Shown: positions 34,286 through 43,817 of the stretch, in pieces
Layout of the letters: each line of letters starts with the position of its first letter
Numbering within the stretch: position 1 is the first letter of the stretch
Source: Candidatus Methanoperedens sp.
GTDB taxonomy: Archaea > Halobacteriota > Methanosarcinia > Methanosarcinales > Methanoperedenaceae
Assembly: GCA_026552855.1 (NCBI GenBank)
Contig: JAPMTX010000140.1
Coordinates: forward strand, 1 to 55,119
Reading direction: 5' to 3'
Length of the DNA stretch: 55,119 bases
Notes under the pieces: generated by a model
Databases searched by the model: none
Told to the model about the DNA's origin: nothing
What the model saw: only the letters and a program-made list of their open reading frames with translations
Made by a program: the position numbers and the translations under genes

Positions 34286-35029
34286 ATGTATATAGAACAA
34301 TACAGGGCAAAAGAGTTTTCCGGTAATGTACCGCGGAAAAAGACCTATTCAGTAGCGGTCGAGGATACCGTTGATTTGTTCGTAAACAGGATGCACATGG
34401 CTGCGATCCTTGCTACGCCTGAGATGCTGGAAGAGCTAGCTCTTGGCTATCTCATCTGCGAGGGGGTCGTGAAATCTACCGATGAAATCCTGGAGCTTCA
34501 CATAGACGGAAAAAAGATACATATCGAGATAGAGGCAGGCGATGACTTCGAGCTGTGGCGTGAGCTGCGTTCATCAGGATGCGTAGGGGTGCGGTGGGAT
34601 GAGAACGAGGACGTCCATGTGCGCCCGGATGCGCGGTTCAGCCTGGATGCTATCAGAAAAAGCCTTGTCTTCCTGGAGTCCGATATATACAGGGAGACGC
34701 ACGGGACGCATGCCGCCTGCCTCGTGAACGCTGAAGGGAAATGCGTAATAAAGGCGATAGATGTAGGGCGGCACAATGCTTTTGACAAGGTCGTGGGACG
34801 CGCCTACCTCGACAGCCTCGATGTCAGCAGGCATTTCCTCTTCTCAACGGGAAGGCAGTCCGCTGGCATGGTGATGAAGGCTGCGCGCGCCGGAGTACCG
34901 CTTGTAGCCACGAAGACCGCGCCACTGAGCACAGGCATTGAGGCTGCGGAAAGAACTGGGGTTTGCCTCGTATGCTTTGTATCAAACGACAGGCTTTCGG
35001 TCTTTACACATCCTGAGAGGCTCCTGTGA
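34286..35029 (+). CDS. fdhD: Formate dehydrogenase sulfurtransferase FdhD
   Basis: FdhD hands a sulfur atom to bis-MGD in formate dehydrogenase, activating the enzyme. The 247-residue protein matches the family: FVNRMHMAAILATPEMLEEL, ALGYLICEGVV, ETHGTHAACL, AIDVGRHNAFDKVVG and STGRQSAGMVMKAARAGVPL. The conserved CGVC-type motif of bacterial FdhD appears here as SSGCVGVR, keeping only one cysteine. It overlaps the next gene mobB by four bases. It implies a molybdenum or tungsten formate-dehydrogenase-like enzyme elsewhere in the genome. Confidence 0.93.
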   Translation: MYIEQYRAKEFSGNVPRKKTYSVAVEDTVDLFVNRMHMAAILATPEMLEELALGYLICEGVVKSTDEILELHIDGKKIHIEIEAGDDFELWRELRSSGCVGVRWDENEDVHVRPDARFSLDAIRKSLVFLESDIYRETHGTHAACLVNAEGKCVIKAIDVGRHNAFDKVVGRAYLDSLDVSRHFLFSTGRQSAGMVMKAARAGVPLVATKTAPLSTGIEAAERTGVCLVCFVSNDRLSVFTHPERLL

Positions 35030-35520
35030 CCCCGCCCGTCATCTGCATCGTGGGGAAAAGCAAAAGCGATAAAGTGAGGTTGATGGAGGGGCTGATAAGA
35101 GAGCTTAAAACCCGGGGTCTTCGGGTGGGCGCTCTGAAACATCACAAACACGGGGATTTTGAGATGGATATAGAAGGAAAAGATACATGGAAATATGCAA
35201 GGGCAGGGGCTGATACTGTGGCGATATCCTCGCCAACCAGGCTCGCTGTGATAAAGAACGTAGAGGGCGAGATGGACATCGACGAGTTCTGCGGCAGATA
35301 CTTCGCGGACAGCGATATCGTGCTCGCCGACGGGTTCGCGCTATCAGATAAGCCGCGCATAATAGTTGCCGATACCTGCGAGGAGATAGAGCTTTTCGAA
35401 CGTGGATGCGAGGTTGTCGCAGTCGTGGGGAAAGCCGGGATGGGGGATATTAACGGGGTTAAGAATAAGATTCTGAGTTTTTTAGATAAGACCGGGAAAA
35501 CCTCCTCGTTTTCCCGGTAA
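35026..35520 (+). CDS. mobB: MobB-like protein with altered P-loop
   Basis: MobB is a small GTP-binding accessory of molybdopterin-guanine dinucleotide synthesis. The 164-residue product has the MobB architecture: N-terminal strand CIVGKSKSDKVRLMEGLI in the P-loop place, GALKHHKHGDFEMD, KDTWKYARAGADTV and DIVLADGF. The canonical Walker A G-x4-G-K-[ST] reads here as GKSKSDKV, lacking the second glycine and the Ser/Thr after lysine, so nucleotide binding may be weakened. It starts with a GTG overlapping fdhD by four bases. The last gene of the Mo-cofactor operon. Confidence 0.88.
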   Translation: MTPPVICIVGKSKSDKVRLMEGLIRELKTRGLRVGALKHHKHGDFEMDIEGKDTWKYARAGADTVAISSPTRLAVIKNVEGEMDIDEFCGRYFADSDIVLADGFALSDKPRIIVADTCEEIELFERGCEVVAVVGKAGMGDINGVKNKILSFLDKTGKTSSFSR

Positions 35521-35528
35521 ATCTCATC

Positions 35529-38500
35529 TCAAATACCTTTCTTCCCTGATTTCTCAAGCATTTTCTTAATTGCTTCCATGTTTAATTTACTTCTCATTGT
35601 CTCTATATTTAAACTGCTTTTTATTGCATCAAGGCTTATCTTGTTCTTCGCAGTCAAAACATAGATTATAACCGCTCCCAGACCTGTCACTAATCCTCCG
35701 ATCAGGAGATAACTCAGCGGTTCCTCCTTAACCTCAACCGTCTTCTTCTGGCTCATTATTTCAACAGTATAATTACCCTTCGGAAGGGTCATTTCCTGTG
35801 TGAAATTGATTTCCTGCGTCTTACCGGGGTCGATGGTGACGTTGGTGCTGCCTGCAACAGAACCGTTGACCAGAAGCACTACCGGCTGTGTATCTGCCTT
35901 TGTGCCCACGTTCGTGATATTCGACCTGACAAGGTATTTCTGACCTGAGAATATGACCTCAGGCGTGACATTGATGTCGAGCGCCTTGTATTCAGTGAAC
36001 GGCGCCCTTACTTCTACCTCTCTGGAGACAGTGATATAACCGGTCTTGGATGCGGAAACTGTGTGGGTACCGCTTGTCTCAAGCTTGTAGTCCAGGGTTC
36101 CGTTGCTATTTGTCGTCCCGATGGTCGCATTATCATAGGTCACTGTCGCGCCGCTTATCGCTGAACCGTTGTACGTGATTCTTATCCTCATGGTCTCGAA
36201 CTGGTTAGCCTTGGAAGGTGCTTCCATGCTGAGCCTGTACTCGATATATTGCAGTATCTCTATGCCCCTGATGGCTTTCTGGTACCCGAGCTTGGTCGCT
36301 GTTATGTTGTAATTGCCTTTTAACGTCTTTGGCAGGGTATAGTTAAGGATGCCGTTATTGTCAGTCTGCCCCGCATCTGTGGAATCGATCGATAAAGATG
36401 CATTCCCGACTGTATTACCGCCCGCTGTGACCTTTATATTGATCACATCGCCTGCTGTTGCTTTAGACGGCGCGTCTATTACAAGCTGGTTGGCTATCAT
36501 ATTTTCAGTTACCGTCACAAAAGGATAGAACCTCAGGGTACTGGAATCCGCGACTTTAAATTTGATGTCTCCCATCACATCGCTCGTGCTTGAAGATGAC
36601 AGGCTGATAGTACCTTTGTTCTTCATAGTGATCTGGGTTGAATCAACACTTGTGACTTCCATGTTACCTTTCCTGTCTCCGCTCTTCACGTACGTAGGAG
36701 TTGCCGAGATCTGGAACACTCCTTCAACGAACGCTGCATTTATCTCCCTGCCCCTGAATACGTTGGTGAAGTGCACGATTATAATGGGAAGATCGCTCAC
36801 GCTTCCCACCTTGTCAGGTTCATAAACATACGTCTGGTCTCCTGCTAAGGTGCCCTGGTCTACCTCGCTTCCGTCCTTCAGCAGTACATACCATATCTGT
36901 CCTGGTCCTGCGCCTATATCTACAGCCTTGATCTGAAGCACATAGCCTTCTTTTAAGGTTAACGTCCCGCCCTCCGAGACTGTGCGCTTGTCCTTATCGT
37001 CGAGAAGTACCTCGTGGAGCTGGCTTGCAGAGAGGGCGCTTACTGGTACGATATTTGAAGTTTGTCCCGGTGGATGGGTATCGGAAGTATAGGCTGCGAA
37101 ATACTTCTTTGCCATGAACCCTATCACCTGGTACGAGCCGAATCTTGAATACTTGAAGTTGACATTCTGGGGCGAGGTAGTATATACCAGTCCGTTTTCT
37201 GCTATTTGCCTCTGTCCTGAAATGTTAGTCGCTAACTTGAATTTCTCGCTCCCTACATCCCCATCTATATCATAGTAGAAGCCTATGTTCGTGCCGCCGA
37301 CGTTCATGCCGAAGTTCATGGGGGTCCATTCATCGGTAGCATCATAGATCGTTCCCCTTACCTCATAGCTGCCGGAGATATCCGTGGTCAACCCGAAGCG
37401 CAGAACACTGCTATTATCAGCTACCATGATCTTCAGGTTGCCCATCAGGTCTCTTGTGACTCCGGCGGAGAGGTCAATCGTGTTCTCATTTATCATTTTG
37501 ATCTGGGATGCATCAACGCTTGTGACTTTCATGTTACCTTTCATGTCGCCGCTCTTTACGTTGGTCGGGTTATCCGATATCTGGAACACTCCTTCGATAA
37601 AGGCTGCATTTATCTCCCTGCCCCTGAACACGTTGGTAAAGTGCACGATTATAATCGGAAGGTCGGTGACACCGCCTACCCTGCTCGCCTCATAAACATA
37701 AGTCTGGTCTCCGGCTAAAGTGCCCTGGTCTACCTCGCTTCCGTCCTTCAGCAGTACATACCATATCTGTCCGGGTCCTGCTCCTATGTCTACAGCCTTG
37801 ATCCGAAGCACGTAGCCTTCTTTCAAGGTGAACGTCCCGCCTTCTGAGATAGTGCGCTTGTCCTTATCATCAAGCAGAACCTTATGGAGCTGGCCTGAAG
37901 AAAGTGTACTTACCGCATTAATTGTCGATGTCTGCCCCGGAGGGTTTGTATTCGAGGTGTATCCTGCAAAGTACTTCTCTGCCATGAACCCTATTACCTG
38001 GTACTTCCCGAACCTTGAATAAGTGAAGTTGACTTCATATGGGGTTGTGGTATAGATTACATCGCCCTTGTCCAGGTTCCTGTCGATGTTCTTGATCGTA
38101 AGATTCTCCGTACCCAGGTCGTTATCCAGGTTGTAGTAAAAGCCTGAGAAGCTGTACGGGTTCCATGTATAGGTAGTGCTCATTCCCTTGGTCGCGTCCC
38201 ATACGCGGTTGCCGGTCAGATACGTCTTGGGGCGGACGGTCCAGTTCCATGAGTACAAGGCGGTTCCATTATCATTGGTACCATTAACTGTAATATTCCA
38301 TGTACCTAGTGAGGGTGTGTTATTCAGATAATAGGATGAAGTTGTCGAATTGCCTCCAGCGCCGGATATTGTTGCCCCGTTAATGAACCATGAGACATTT
38401 ACAATTTGATCAAACGACACTGTAAAATTAACAGACTCACTTCCAATAGTCTGCTTAGGGGTATCCGGAGAGGGATTTAGAACTCTTGGTGATGGATATT

Positions 38501-39437
38501 TGGTTGTGATATTTCCTATAGAGGAATTGAAAGAATAGCTTTGATTGGTCCCGTTATATACATAAATGCTATAATAATATTTTGTACCATTGTTTAAACT
38601 AGATATTTTTATTGTTCTTGATAAAATGGAAAGGTTATTCCAAGAACCCCAAGTCCCCAATGCTTCGGTGGGGCCATAGTAGATTATGGCTTTTGCATCG
38701 CTCTGGTTTACATCAAAAGTAATATTGACACTTGAGCTTGTAGGAGTATCAGAATTGATATTTGTAATATTAGGTGCTGTTGGATCAACCGTTGTGAAAT
38801 TCTGGATTGAAGAATTAAAGTAAATGCTCTGATTGCTATTATTGTAGGCATAAACACTGTAGAAATACTTTGTGCCACCATTCAAATTAATTAGTTGTAT
38901 TGTTCTCGGTAGAGCGGAGGCATTGTTCCAAGAACTCCATGTATCCAATGCTTCAGTTATGCCATAGTGGACTCTGGTATTGGCATTGCTCTGGTTTACA
39001 GAGAAACGTATCTCTGCACTTGTATCATTAATATTATTGGCTGTTGGACTTGTAACCTCAGGTGCTGTATCGCTGGATGCGCTGGATATGCTCGTTACTA
39101 TCCAAGACCATACCCTTGCAGCAATGTCGCTTGGGTTGCTTGTATTTATTGCAACAGCCTTAATCTCCCAATTTCCTAAACCTGCACTGTTATTTGTATA
39201 ATTAGAAATAGCTATGTTTTCTATTCCTTTCACGCCCGATGTAATAATACTATCATTAATGTACCATGTTACATTTGCTTGATTATCTGTAACAATCTCA
39301 AAGATTCTAGACTCGGTTACATTATTACTTACAGTTAGATTACTTCCTGGAGTGGTTATATTTATAGCAGATGCTGTTGAGATTATGCTCGTTATCAGCA
39401 ATACAAATGCAATTCCTTTAATATATTTATGGATCAT
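35529..39437 (-). CDS. S-layer family protein with duplicated domain
   Basis: A cell-surface protein, 1302 residues from the Met at 39437 (AGGGG ribosome binding site upstream; the longer frame to 39464 lacks one). Order: signal peptide ending near STASA; Asn/Ser/Thr-rich region with two fibronectin III-like repeats (about 130-330); two tandem S-layer duplication domains (about 410-700 and 705-990), each with SRFGxYQVIGFMA, LLDDKDKRT, VDIGAGPGQIWYVLLKDGSE and NVFRGREINAAF; two PEGA-like repeats; a CARDB-like domain; one membrane helix (about 1245-1265) and a short cytoplasmic tail. Many N-x-S/T sites suggest N-glycosylation. The type is characteristic of Methanosarcinales. Whether it is the main S-layer subunit or one of several cannot be told. 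Confidence 0.9.
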   Translation of the reverse strand: MIHKYIKGIAFVLLITSIISTASAINITTPGSNLTVSNNVTESRIFEIVTDNQANVTWYINDSIITSGVKGIENIAISNYTNNSAGLGNWEIKAVAINTSNPSDIAARVWSWIVTSISSASSDTAPEVTSPTANNINDTSAEIRFSVNQSNANTRVHYGITEALDTWSSWNNASALPRTIQLINLNGGTKYFYSVYAYNNSNQSIYFNSSIQNFTTVDPTAPNITNINSDTPTSSSVNITFDVNQSDAKAIIYYGPTEALGTWGSWNNLSILSRTIKISSLNNGTKYYYSIYVYNGTNQSYSFNSSIGNITTKYPSPRVLNPSPDTPKQTIGSESVNFTVSFDQIVNVSWFINGATISGAGGNSTTSSYYLNNTPSLGTWNITVNGTNDNGTALYSWNWTVRPKTYLTGNRVWDATKGMSTTYTWNPYSFSGFYYNLDNDLGTENLTIKNIDRNLDKGDVIYTTTPYEVNFTYSRFGKYQVIGFMAEKYFAGYTSNTNPPGQTSTINAVSTLSSGQLHKVLLDDKDKRTISEGGTFTLKEGYVLRIKAVDIGAGPGQIWYVLLKDGSEVDQGTLAGDQTYVYEASRVGGVTDLPIIIVHFTNVFRGREINAAFIEGVFQISDNPTNVKSGDMKGNMKVTSVDASQIKMINENTIDLSAGVTRDLMGNLKIMVADNSSVLRFGLTTDISGSYEVRGTIYDATDEWTPMNFGMNVGGTNIGFYYDIDGDVGSEKFKLATNISGQRQIAENGLVYTTSPQNVNFKYSRFGSYQVIGFMAKKYFAAYTSDTHPPGQTSNIVPVSALSASQLHEVLLDDKDKRTVSEGGTLTLKEGYVLQIKAVDIGAGPGQIWYVLLKDGSEVDQGTLAGDQTYVYEPDKVGSVSDLPIIIVHFTNVFRGREINAAFVEGVFQISATPTYVKSGDRKGNMEVTSVDSTQITMKNKGTISLSSSSTSDVMGDIKFKVADSSTLRFYPFVTVTENMIANQLVIDAPSKATAGDVINIKVTAGGNTVGNASLSIDSTDAGQTDNNGILNYTLPKTLKGNYNITATKLGYQKAIRGIEILQYIEYRLSMEAPSKANQFETMRIRITYNGSAISGATVTYDNATIGTTNSNGTLDYKLETSGTHTVSASKTGYITVSREVEVRAPFTEYKALDINVTPEVIFSGQKYLVRSNITNVGTKADTQPVVLLVNGSVAGSTNVTIDPGKTQEINFTQEMTLPKGNYTVEIMSQKKTVEVKEEPLSYLLIGGLVTGLGAVIIYVLTAKNKISLDAIKSSLNIETMRSKLNMEAIKKMLEKSGKKGI
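36570..38020 (-). repeat. Tandem intragenic duplication, period 870 bp
   Basis: The two S-layer duplication domains are similar at the DNA level, with an offset of exactly 870 bases (290 codons) at several anchor points, for example GTGCACGATT at 36771 and 37641 and CCGTCCTTCA at 36871 and 37741. Long stretches are nearly identical, so the duplication is young or kept uniform by gene conversion. Confidence 0.85.
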
Positions 39438-39627
39438 TATTTTTCCCCTTCGACTTGTACTCAATTATCCTCGTCTCTTAACCGTTCGTCATACTGCAAA
39501 AATACAATATGATAGGGTATTACTTCTCTAAGAATTCATTATATAAATAAGTTCTGTGACATAAGCCAACTTACCGCAGTTTATCACCGGTAAACCAGGG
39601 AATCCCGATACGTTCGCTGCTAAACTT

Positions 39628-39924
39628 TTAATCCCTGCTGTCCCCGAGCACCCTCTCAAGCATCTCAAACCTGCTCGCGGCAAGCTCCCTTCCTTTTATG
39701 CGCCTGATTATGGCACGCCCGCTGTTGAATACAATCACTTTTTCCACGGGCGGGTTGGTAAGCACCAGCATCTCGTTATCAGGCGTCACAGCCACGCTCT
39801 CAAAATGTTTTTTAAGCTCTTCGAGAGCCTGCGGGGTTATTCTTACATCCCCAAGCTCAGCCTCGCCGCTGAACAGGTCCTCCTCGTCCTTTGTAAAACA
39901 CGGCTCGATAGTGACGATCCTCAT
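39628..39924 (-). CDS. Conserved hypothetical protein downstream of coaBC
   Basis: A 98-residue soluble protein with an acidic N terminus and an alpha/beta pattern (DVRITPQALEELKKHFESV, EKVIVFNSGRAIIRRIKG). Not a family I can name. It starts four bases after the coaBC stop, so the two are almost certainly translated from the same mRNA. A role tied to CoA synthesis is possible by context only. Confidence 0.7.
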   Translation of the reverse strand: MRIVTIEPCFTKDEEDLFSGEAELGDVRITPQALEELKKHFESVAVTPDNEMLVLTNPPVEKVIVFNSGRAIIRRIKGRELAASRFEMLERVLGDSRD

Positions 39925-39928
39925 CGCG

Positions 39929-41119
39929 CTACAGCATTGCCTCCACTTTGTTCATGATCTCTTCCGCTATCAGGCGTTTGGTTCCGCCGACATGCCTTAC
40001 GCCGCCGTCGATAATATAGACATCGTTTTCCTCTGTTCCCATGCCGCCTGAAGATATGTCGTTCGCCACCACCATGGCAAGGTTGTACCTCTCCATCGAT
40101 TCCCGCGCCCGTTCAATAAGCTCATCCTTTGTTACACCCGTCTCCGCTTTAAAACCAATTATCCTGAGTTCGGGGTATCTCAGGCGCACCTCTTTGATGA
40201 GCTTTGGCGCAGGCACCAGGGTAAGGGTGACCTCTTTATCCGATTTTATCTTTGTGCCTGCAGGCTGAATGGTGAAATCCGAGATAGCGGCAGCACTTAT
40301 GAGAAGGTCGTATCCTTTGCTCAATTCACCAAGAACAGCCCCTGTCATATCCTTTGCGCTCTCAACACTGAACTCGTATATCCCCTGCATCCCGGTGCAG
40401 CCCCTGTGCACCAGCGTTACGTCAGCGCCCCTCCTGAACGCTTCCAGCGCAAGCTCGACCCCTGTCCTCCCTGAGGCGCGGCTGGTGAGGAGCCTGATGG
40501 GGTCTATGGCTTCTGCGGTCGCGCCGCCTGTGATGAGTATCCGCTTGCCCGCCAGTTTCTTCCCTCCCAGAGCCCTCTCCACCCTGAGCACTATCTCCTC
40601 CTTCCCTGCTATTTTCGCAGCGCCCTCCTCAACCGCGGGATTTACGAACTCAACCCCCAGTTCTATGAGCTTCCCTATGTTCTCAATGACGACAGGATGG
40701 TTGTACATGGATTCGTGCATGGCAGGAACTATGATAATGGGAACCCCTGAGCCAAAAGCGGTAGTAGCGAACGTGGTCACTGGCGTATCATCGATACCGT
40801 GCGCCATCTTGCCGAGGGTATTCGCTGTGCACGGCGCTATAAGCAGGAGATGCGCTTTCCCGTCCACGCCGCAGAATTCCACATGCTCGACACCGCCCGT
40901 AATCTCTGTTATCACGGGATTGCCTGTAGCGTAGCGCATCGCTTCTGGATGGATGATCTTCTGCGCTTCCCTGCTCATCACGGCATGCACGCCGGCTCCA
41001 TGCCTCATAAGTTCGCGCGCAAGTTCCACGCACCGCACAGCGGCGATACTGCCCGTGACGCCGAGGACGATGGTTTTTCCTTCGAGGGATTTTGACGACT
41101 GGATAACGCGTGTCATCAC
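39929..41119 (-). CDS. coaBC: Bifunctional phosphopantothenoylcysteine synthetase/decarboxylase
   Basis: Catalyses two steps of CoA synthesis: coupling of phosphopantothenate with cysteine (CoaB) and decarboxylation to phosphopantetheine (CoaC). The N-terminal flavoprotein half (about 1-190) has VLGVTGSIAAVRCVELAREL, and the active-site PAMHESMYNHPVV; the C-terminal half (about 195-396) has ILITGGATAEAIDPIRLLTS, and ELLISAAAISDF-like and KIKSDKEVTLTLVPAPKLI motifs of CoaB. It is of the usual archaeal length of about 400 residues. Overlapping alternative starts at the first two Mets. Confidence 0.95.
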   Translation of the reverse strand: MMTRVIQSSKSLEGKTIVLGVTGSIAAVRCVELARELMRHGAGVHAVMSREAQKIIHPEAMRYATGNPVITEITGGVEHVEFCGVDGKAHLLLIAPCTANTLGKMAHGIDDTPVTTFATTAFGSGVPIIIVPAMHESMYNHPVVIENIGKLIELGVEFVNPAVEEGAAKIAGKEEIVLRVERALGGKKLAGKRILITGGATAEAIDPIRLLTSRASGRTGVELALEAFRRGADVTLVHRGCTGMQGIYEFSVESAKDMTGAVLGELSKGYDLLISAAAISDFTIQPAGTKIKSDKEVTLTLVPAPKLIKEVRLRYPELRIIGFKAETGVTKDELIERARESMERYNLAMVVANDISSGGMGTEENDVYIIDGGVRHVGGTKRLIAEEIMNKVEAML

Positions 41120-41198
41120 TTTCCTTTTTAGTGTAAGAAGATAAGAACGTTTTGATGCGAGGATAAGACCAAAATACTAAACAGACAATTATAAACCA

Positions 41199-43091
41199 AT
41201 GATATCCATCGGCGTAATCACAAGAGGAAAATACGGCAGGCGCCTTATCGAGAATATAAAAAGGAACTCGGACTTCAGAGTTTCCTCCGTGGAGCTGCCC
41301 GAATCGCTCCCGGATTTCATAGACGACCCGGAAGATTTCGTGAACGCCCTGAACCTCGATAAGAGCATATTCTCAAGCGATCTCATCATCGCATATACGC
41401 TGCACCCCGACCTTATGCCTGAGATAGTCCGCCTCGCAGGGGAGAACGGGGCAAAAGCCGTAATTATCGCAGGCGGTATGTCAAAAGCAGGTGGGTATTC
41501 CCTGCTGTCAGAGCTGGCAAAGAAATATAATATGCACGTCGAGATACATGAGATATGCTGCGACATAGAAAGATGCGGCAACAGCATCGTTGATGAGTTC
41601 GCATCGTGCTTCGGAAGACCGAAGGTCAAAGTGACCGCAAAAGGCGGCATCATCGAGAACGTGGAGGTGCTGCGCGGAGCCCCCTGCGGAAGCACGCGGC
41701 ACATGGCATGTGCCCTTGCCGGGGTGAGCGAAAAGGACGCGCCTGCAAAAGCGGGGCTCCTTGTGCAGCAGTACCCGTGCAGGGCTCTTCGCGGGATAAG
41801 CGGCGGAATACATAAAGCTGCGGAGTTGCATAAAAGAGCAGTAGAGGAAACTTTGAGGGAGGAAACGATGAAAGAATCTGTATATGAACGGTCGCTTCAA
41901 TTCCATGAATCCCACAAGGGGAAAATAGCGCTGAAAAGCAAAGTGAGGATAGAGACAAAAGAAGACCTGAGCCTGGCGTATACGCCAGGCGTGGCAGAGC
42001 CCTGCCGCAGGATTTATTCTAACAGGGACGACGTTTACCGCTACACTGCGAAAGGGAACTTTGTGGCTGTGGTGAGCGACGGCTCATCCATACTTGGCAT
42101 AGGGGACCTCGGAGCATTAGCAGCCATGCCCGTAATGGAGGGGAAAGCACTTCTTTTTAAGACTTTCGGGGGCGTGGATGCCTTTCCGGTCTGCCTCGAT
42201 ACGAAAGACGTTGATGAGATAATCAACATAGTAAAGAACATAGCGCCCTGCTTCGGGGGCATCAATCTTGAGGACATAGGCGCACCGCGCTGCTTTGAGA
42301 TCGAGACGCGCTTAAAAGGCTTGCTCGACATACCGGTCTTTCACGATGACCAGCACGGCGCTGCTGTGGTGGCTCTGGCAGGGGTGACAAACGCCCTGAA
42401 GGTGGTCGGGAAAAAGTTCGACCAGATAAAGGTAGTCATAAGCGGCGCCGGGGCTGCGGGAACTGCTACAGCCAAGCTCCTGCTCGACATGGGAGTGAGA
42501 GATATGCTCGTATGTGACACTGCAGGTATCATCTATAGAGGAAGGGACGGGCTTAACAAATACAAAGAAGAGCTTGCCAGGCTTACGAACAGGAATAATG
42601 AGAAAGGGACGCTTGCTGATGCAATGAAGGGAGCGGATGTCTTTATAGGTCTGTCCGTAGGCAGGATAGTCTCGCAGGATATGGTGCGTTCAATGGCTCG
42701 CGATGCCATTGTTTTTCCTCTTGCCAATCCCGTGCCTGAGATAATGCCGCAAGAAGCAAAACAGGCTGGTGCGCGCATTGTCGGGACCGGACGCTCCGAC
42801 TGCATAAACCAGCTCAACAACGCACTGGGCTTCCCGGGCATATTCAGGGGAGCGCTTGATGTCAGAGCCAGGGATATCAACGAGCATATGAAAATGGCTG
42901 CTGCAAATGCGCTTGCTTCACTCATCGAGCCTGAAGAGGACATGATAATACCGAGCATTTTTGATCCGAGGGTGGCGCCGACCGTAGCCTCTGCCGTGGC
43001 GCAGGCTGCCCAGGACAGCGGCGTAGCCAGGATCCGTGTGGATGCCGGTTGGGTCGCGGAACATACCAGAGAACTTGTCAGGGTGCAATGA
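41199..43091 (+). CDS. DUF166 domain fused to NAD-type malic enzyme
   Basis: Residues 1-222 match DUF166, an archaeal domain of unknown reaction (ISIGVITRGKYGRRLIENI, Cys motifs IHEICCDIERC, GAPCGSTRHMA and QQYPCRAL). Residues 224-630 are a complete bacterial-type malic enzyme, which decarboxylates malate to pyruvate: LSLAYTPGVAEPCRRIY, VSDGSSILGIGDLGALAAM, FHDDQHGAAVVALAG and the dinucleotide-binding VISGAGAAGTATAKLLL. The two normally occur as separate genes. The enzyme part starts at a Met (41868) with its own GGGAGG site, so it may also be made alone. The rhomboid gene overlaps the stop by four bases. Leaderless-looking start. Product could be a real bifunctional protein or a fusion by stop loss. 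Confidence 0.9.
   Translation: MISIGVITRGKYGRRLIENIKRNSDFRVSSVELPESLPDFIDDPEDFVNALNLDKSIFSSDLIIAYTLHPDLMPEIVRLAGENGAKAVIIAGGMSKAGGYSLLSELAKKYNMHVEIHEICCDIERCGNSIVDEFASCFGRPKVKVTAKGGIIENVEVLRGAPCGSTRHMACALAGVSEKDAPAKAGLLVQQYPCRALRGISGGIHKAAELHKRAVEETLREETMKESVYERSLQFHESHKGKIALKSKVRIETKEDLSLAYTPGVAEPCRRIYSNRDDVYRYTAKGNFVAVVSDGSSILGIGDLGALAAMPVMEGKALLFKTFGGVDAFPVCLDTKDVDEIINIVKNIAPCFGGINLEDIGAPRCFEIETRLKGLLDIPVFHDDQHGAAVVALAGVTNALKVVGKKFDQIKVVISGAGAAGTATAKLLLDMGVRDMLVCDTAGIIYRGRDGLNKYKEELARLTNRNNEKGTLADAMKGADVFIGLSVGRIVSQDMVRSMARDAIVFPLANPVPEIMPQEAKQAGARIVGTGRSDCINQLNNALGFPGIFRGALDVRARDINEHMKMAAANALASLIEPEEDMIIPSIFDPRVAPTVASAVAQAAQDSGVARIRVDAGWVAEHTRELVRVQ
41857..41870 (+). promoter_or_regulatory. 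Internal ribosome binding site for malic enzyme
   Basis: GGGAGG (41857-41862) lies five bases before an in-frame ATG (41868-41870), codon 224 of the fused gene. The following residues (MKESVYERSLQFHESHKGK) are the usual N terminus of stand-alone malic enzymes. This is either a live internal start or the fossil of the original gene boundary. Confidence 0.6.
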
Positions 43092-43708
43092 AACTTACTG
43101 ATTTCCTTATACTGGTGTGCATCGCCTTCAGCCTGTACGTATGGAGCCTGCCGGATGATACTGGTTTCACAAGGTATGCCTTCAGCGGATACGCCCTCTT
43201 CCACGGGGGTTATTATACCCTGCTCACTGGCATTTTCGCTCACGCGAATTCTGTCCACCTTTTCGGGAACATGCTTTTCCTGTATATGTTCGGTCATATC
43301 CTTGAGGATGAAGAGGGGGCGCTGCGCACAGCCGCAGTTTTCTTCACAGGCGGCATACTTTCGTTCATCCTCAGCATACCATTTTACCCCGGCACCAGTA
43401 TGGTGGGCGCATCGGCTGCCATATTTTCAGTCATGGCTGCGGTACTGCTCATCAGGCAGCCGGGTTTTTCGTTCCAGTTCATCTCACCTGTGGGACCTCT
43501 GGCACTGCTGTTCTTCATCTTCAATATAATCGCTATCCAGAGAGGGTCTATAGGGAATGTAGCCTATATCTCACATGTCATCGGCTTTATTATCGGGCTT
43601 TTTTTTGGAGCCAGATGGAACAGGAAGTGGAAAAAAAGCCTGCTGTACACGCTTATACTGCTCGCGGTGTACGTTGTAGTTTATATTTATTTAGTAAATA
43701 CAATATAA
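43088..43708 (+). CDS. Rhomboid family intramembrane serine protease
   Basis: Cuts proteins within the membrane. The 206 residues have six helices and the rhomboid signature: HANSVHLFGNML (His52, His57, Asn61), the nucleophile in GASAAIF (Ser109), and the catalytic histidine in ISHVIGFIIG (His163). The ATG overlaps the stop of the fused malic enzyme gene (ATGA), so translation is coupled although the functions look unrelated. The frame could be extended to 43049 but only through the previous gene. Substrates unknown. Confidence 0.92.
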   Translation: MKLTDFLILVCIAFSLYVWSLPDDTGFTRYAFSGYALFHGGYYTLLTGIFAHANSVHLFGNMLFLYMFGHILEDEEGALRTAAVFFTGGILSFILSIPFYPGTSMVGASAAIFSVMAAVLLIRQPGFSFQFISPVGPLALLFFIFNIIAIQRGSIGNVAYISHVIGFIIGLFFGARWNRKWKKSLLYTLILLAVYVVVYIYLVNTI

Positions 43709-43817
43709 AAATTTAAATTGATAAATCGCAAGGATATACTTCACACGTTCTTCACAATCATACTTAATAGCGTGGTATTCATTTTGTTAGTGCTATAATA
43801 AATAAAGGAGTTTAAAA

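Noticed and set aside
40269-40934. 221-codon plus-strand frame opposite coaBC
   Set aside because: Ser/Pro-rich shadow of a well-supported minus-strand gene, no ribosome binding site and no family features.
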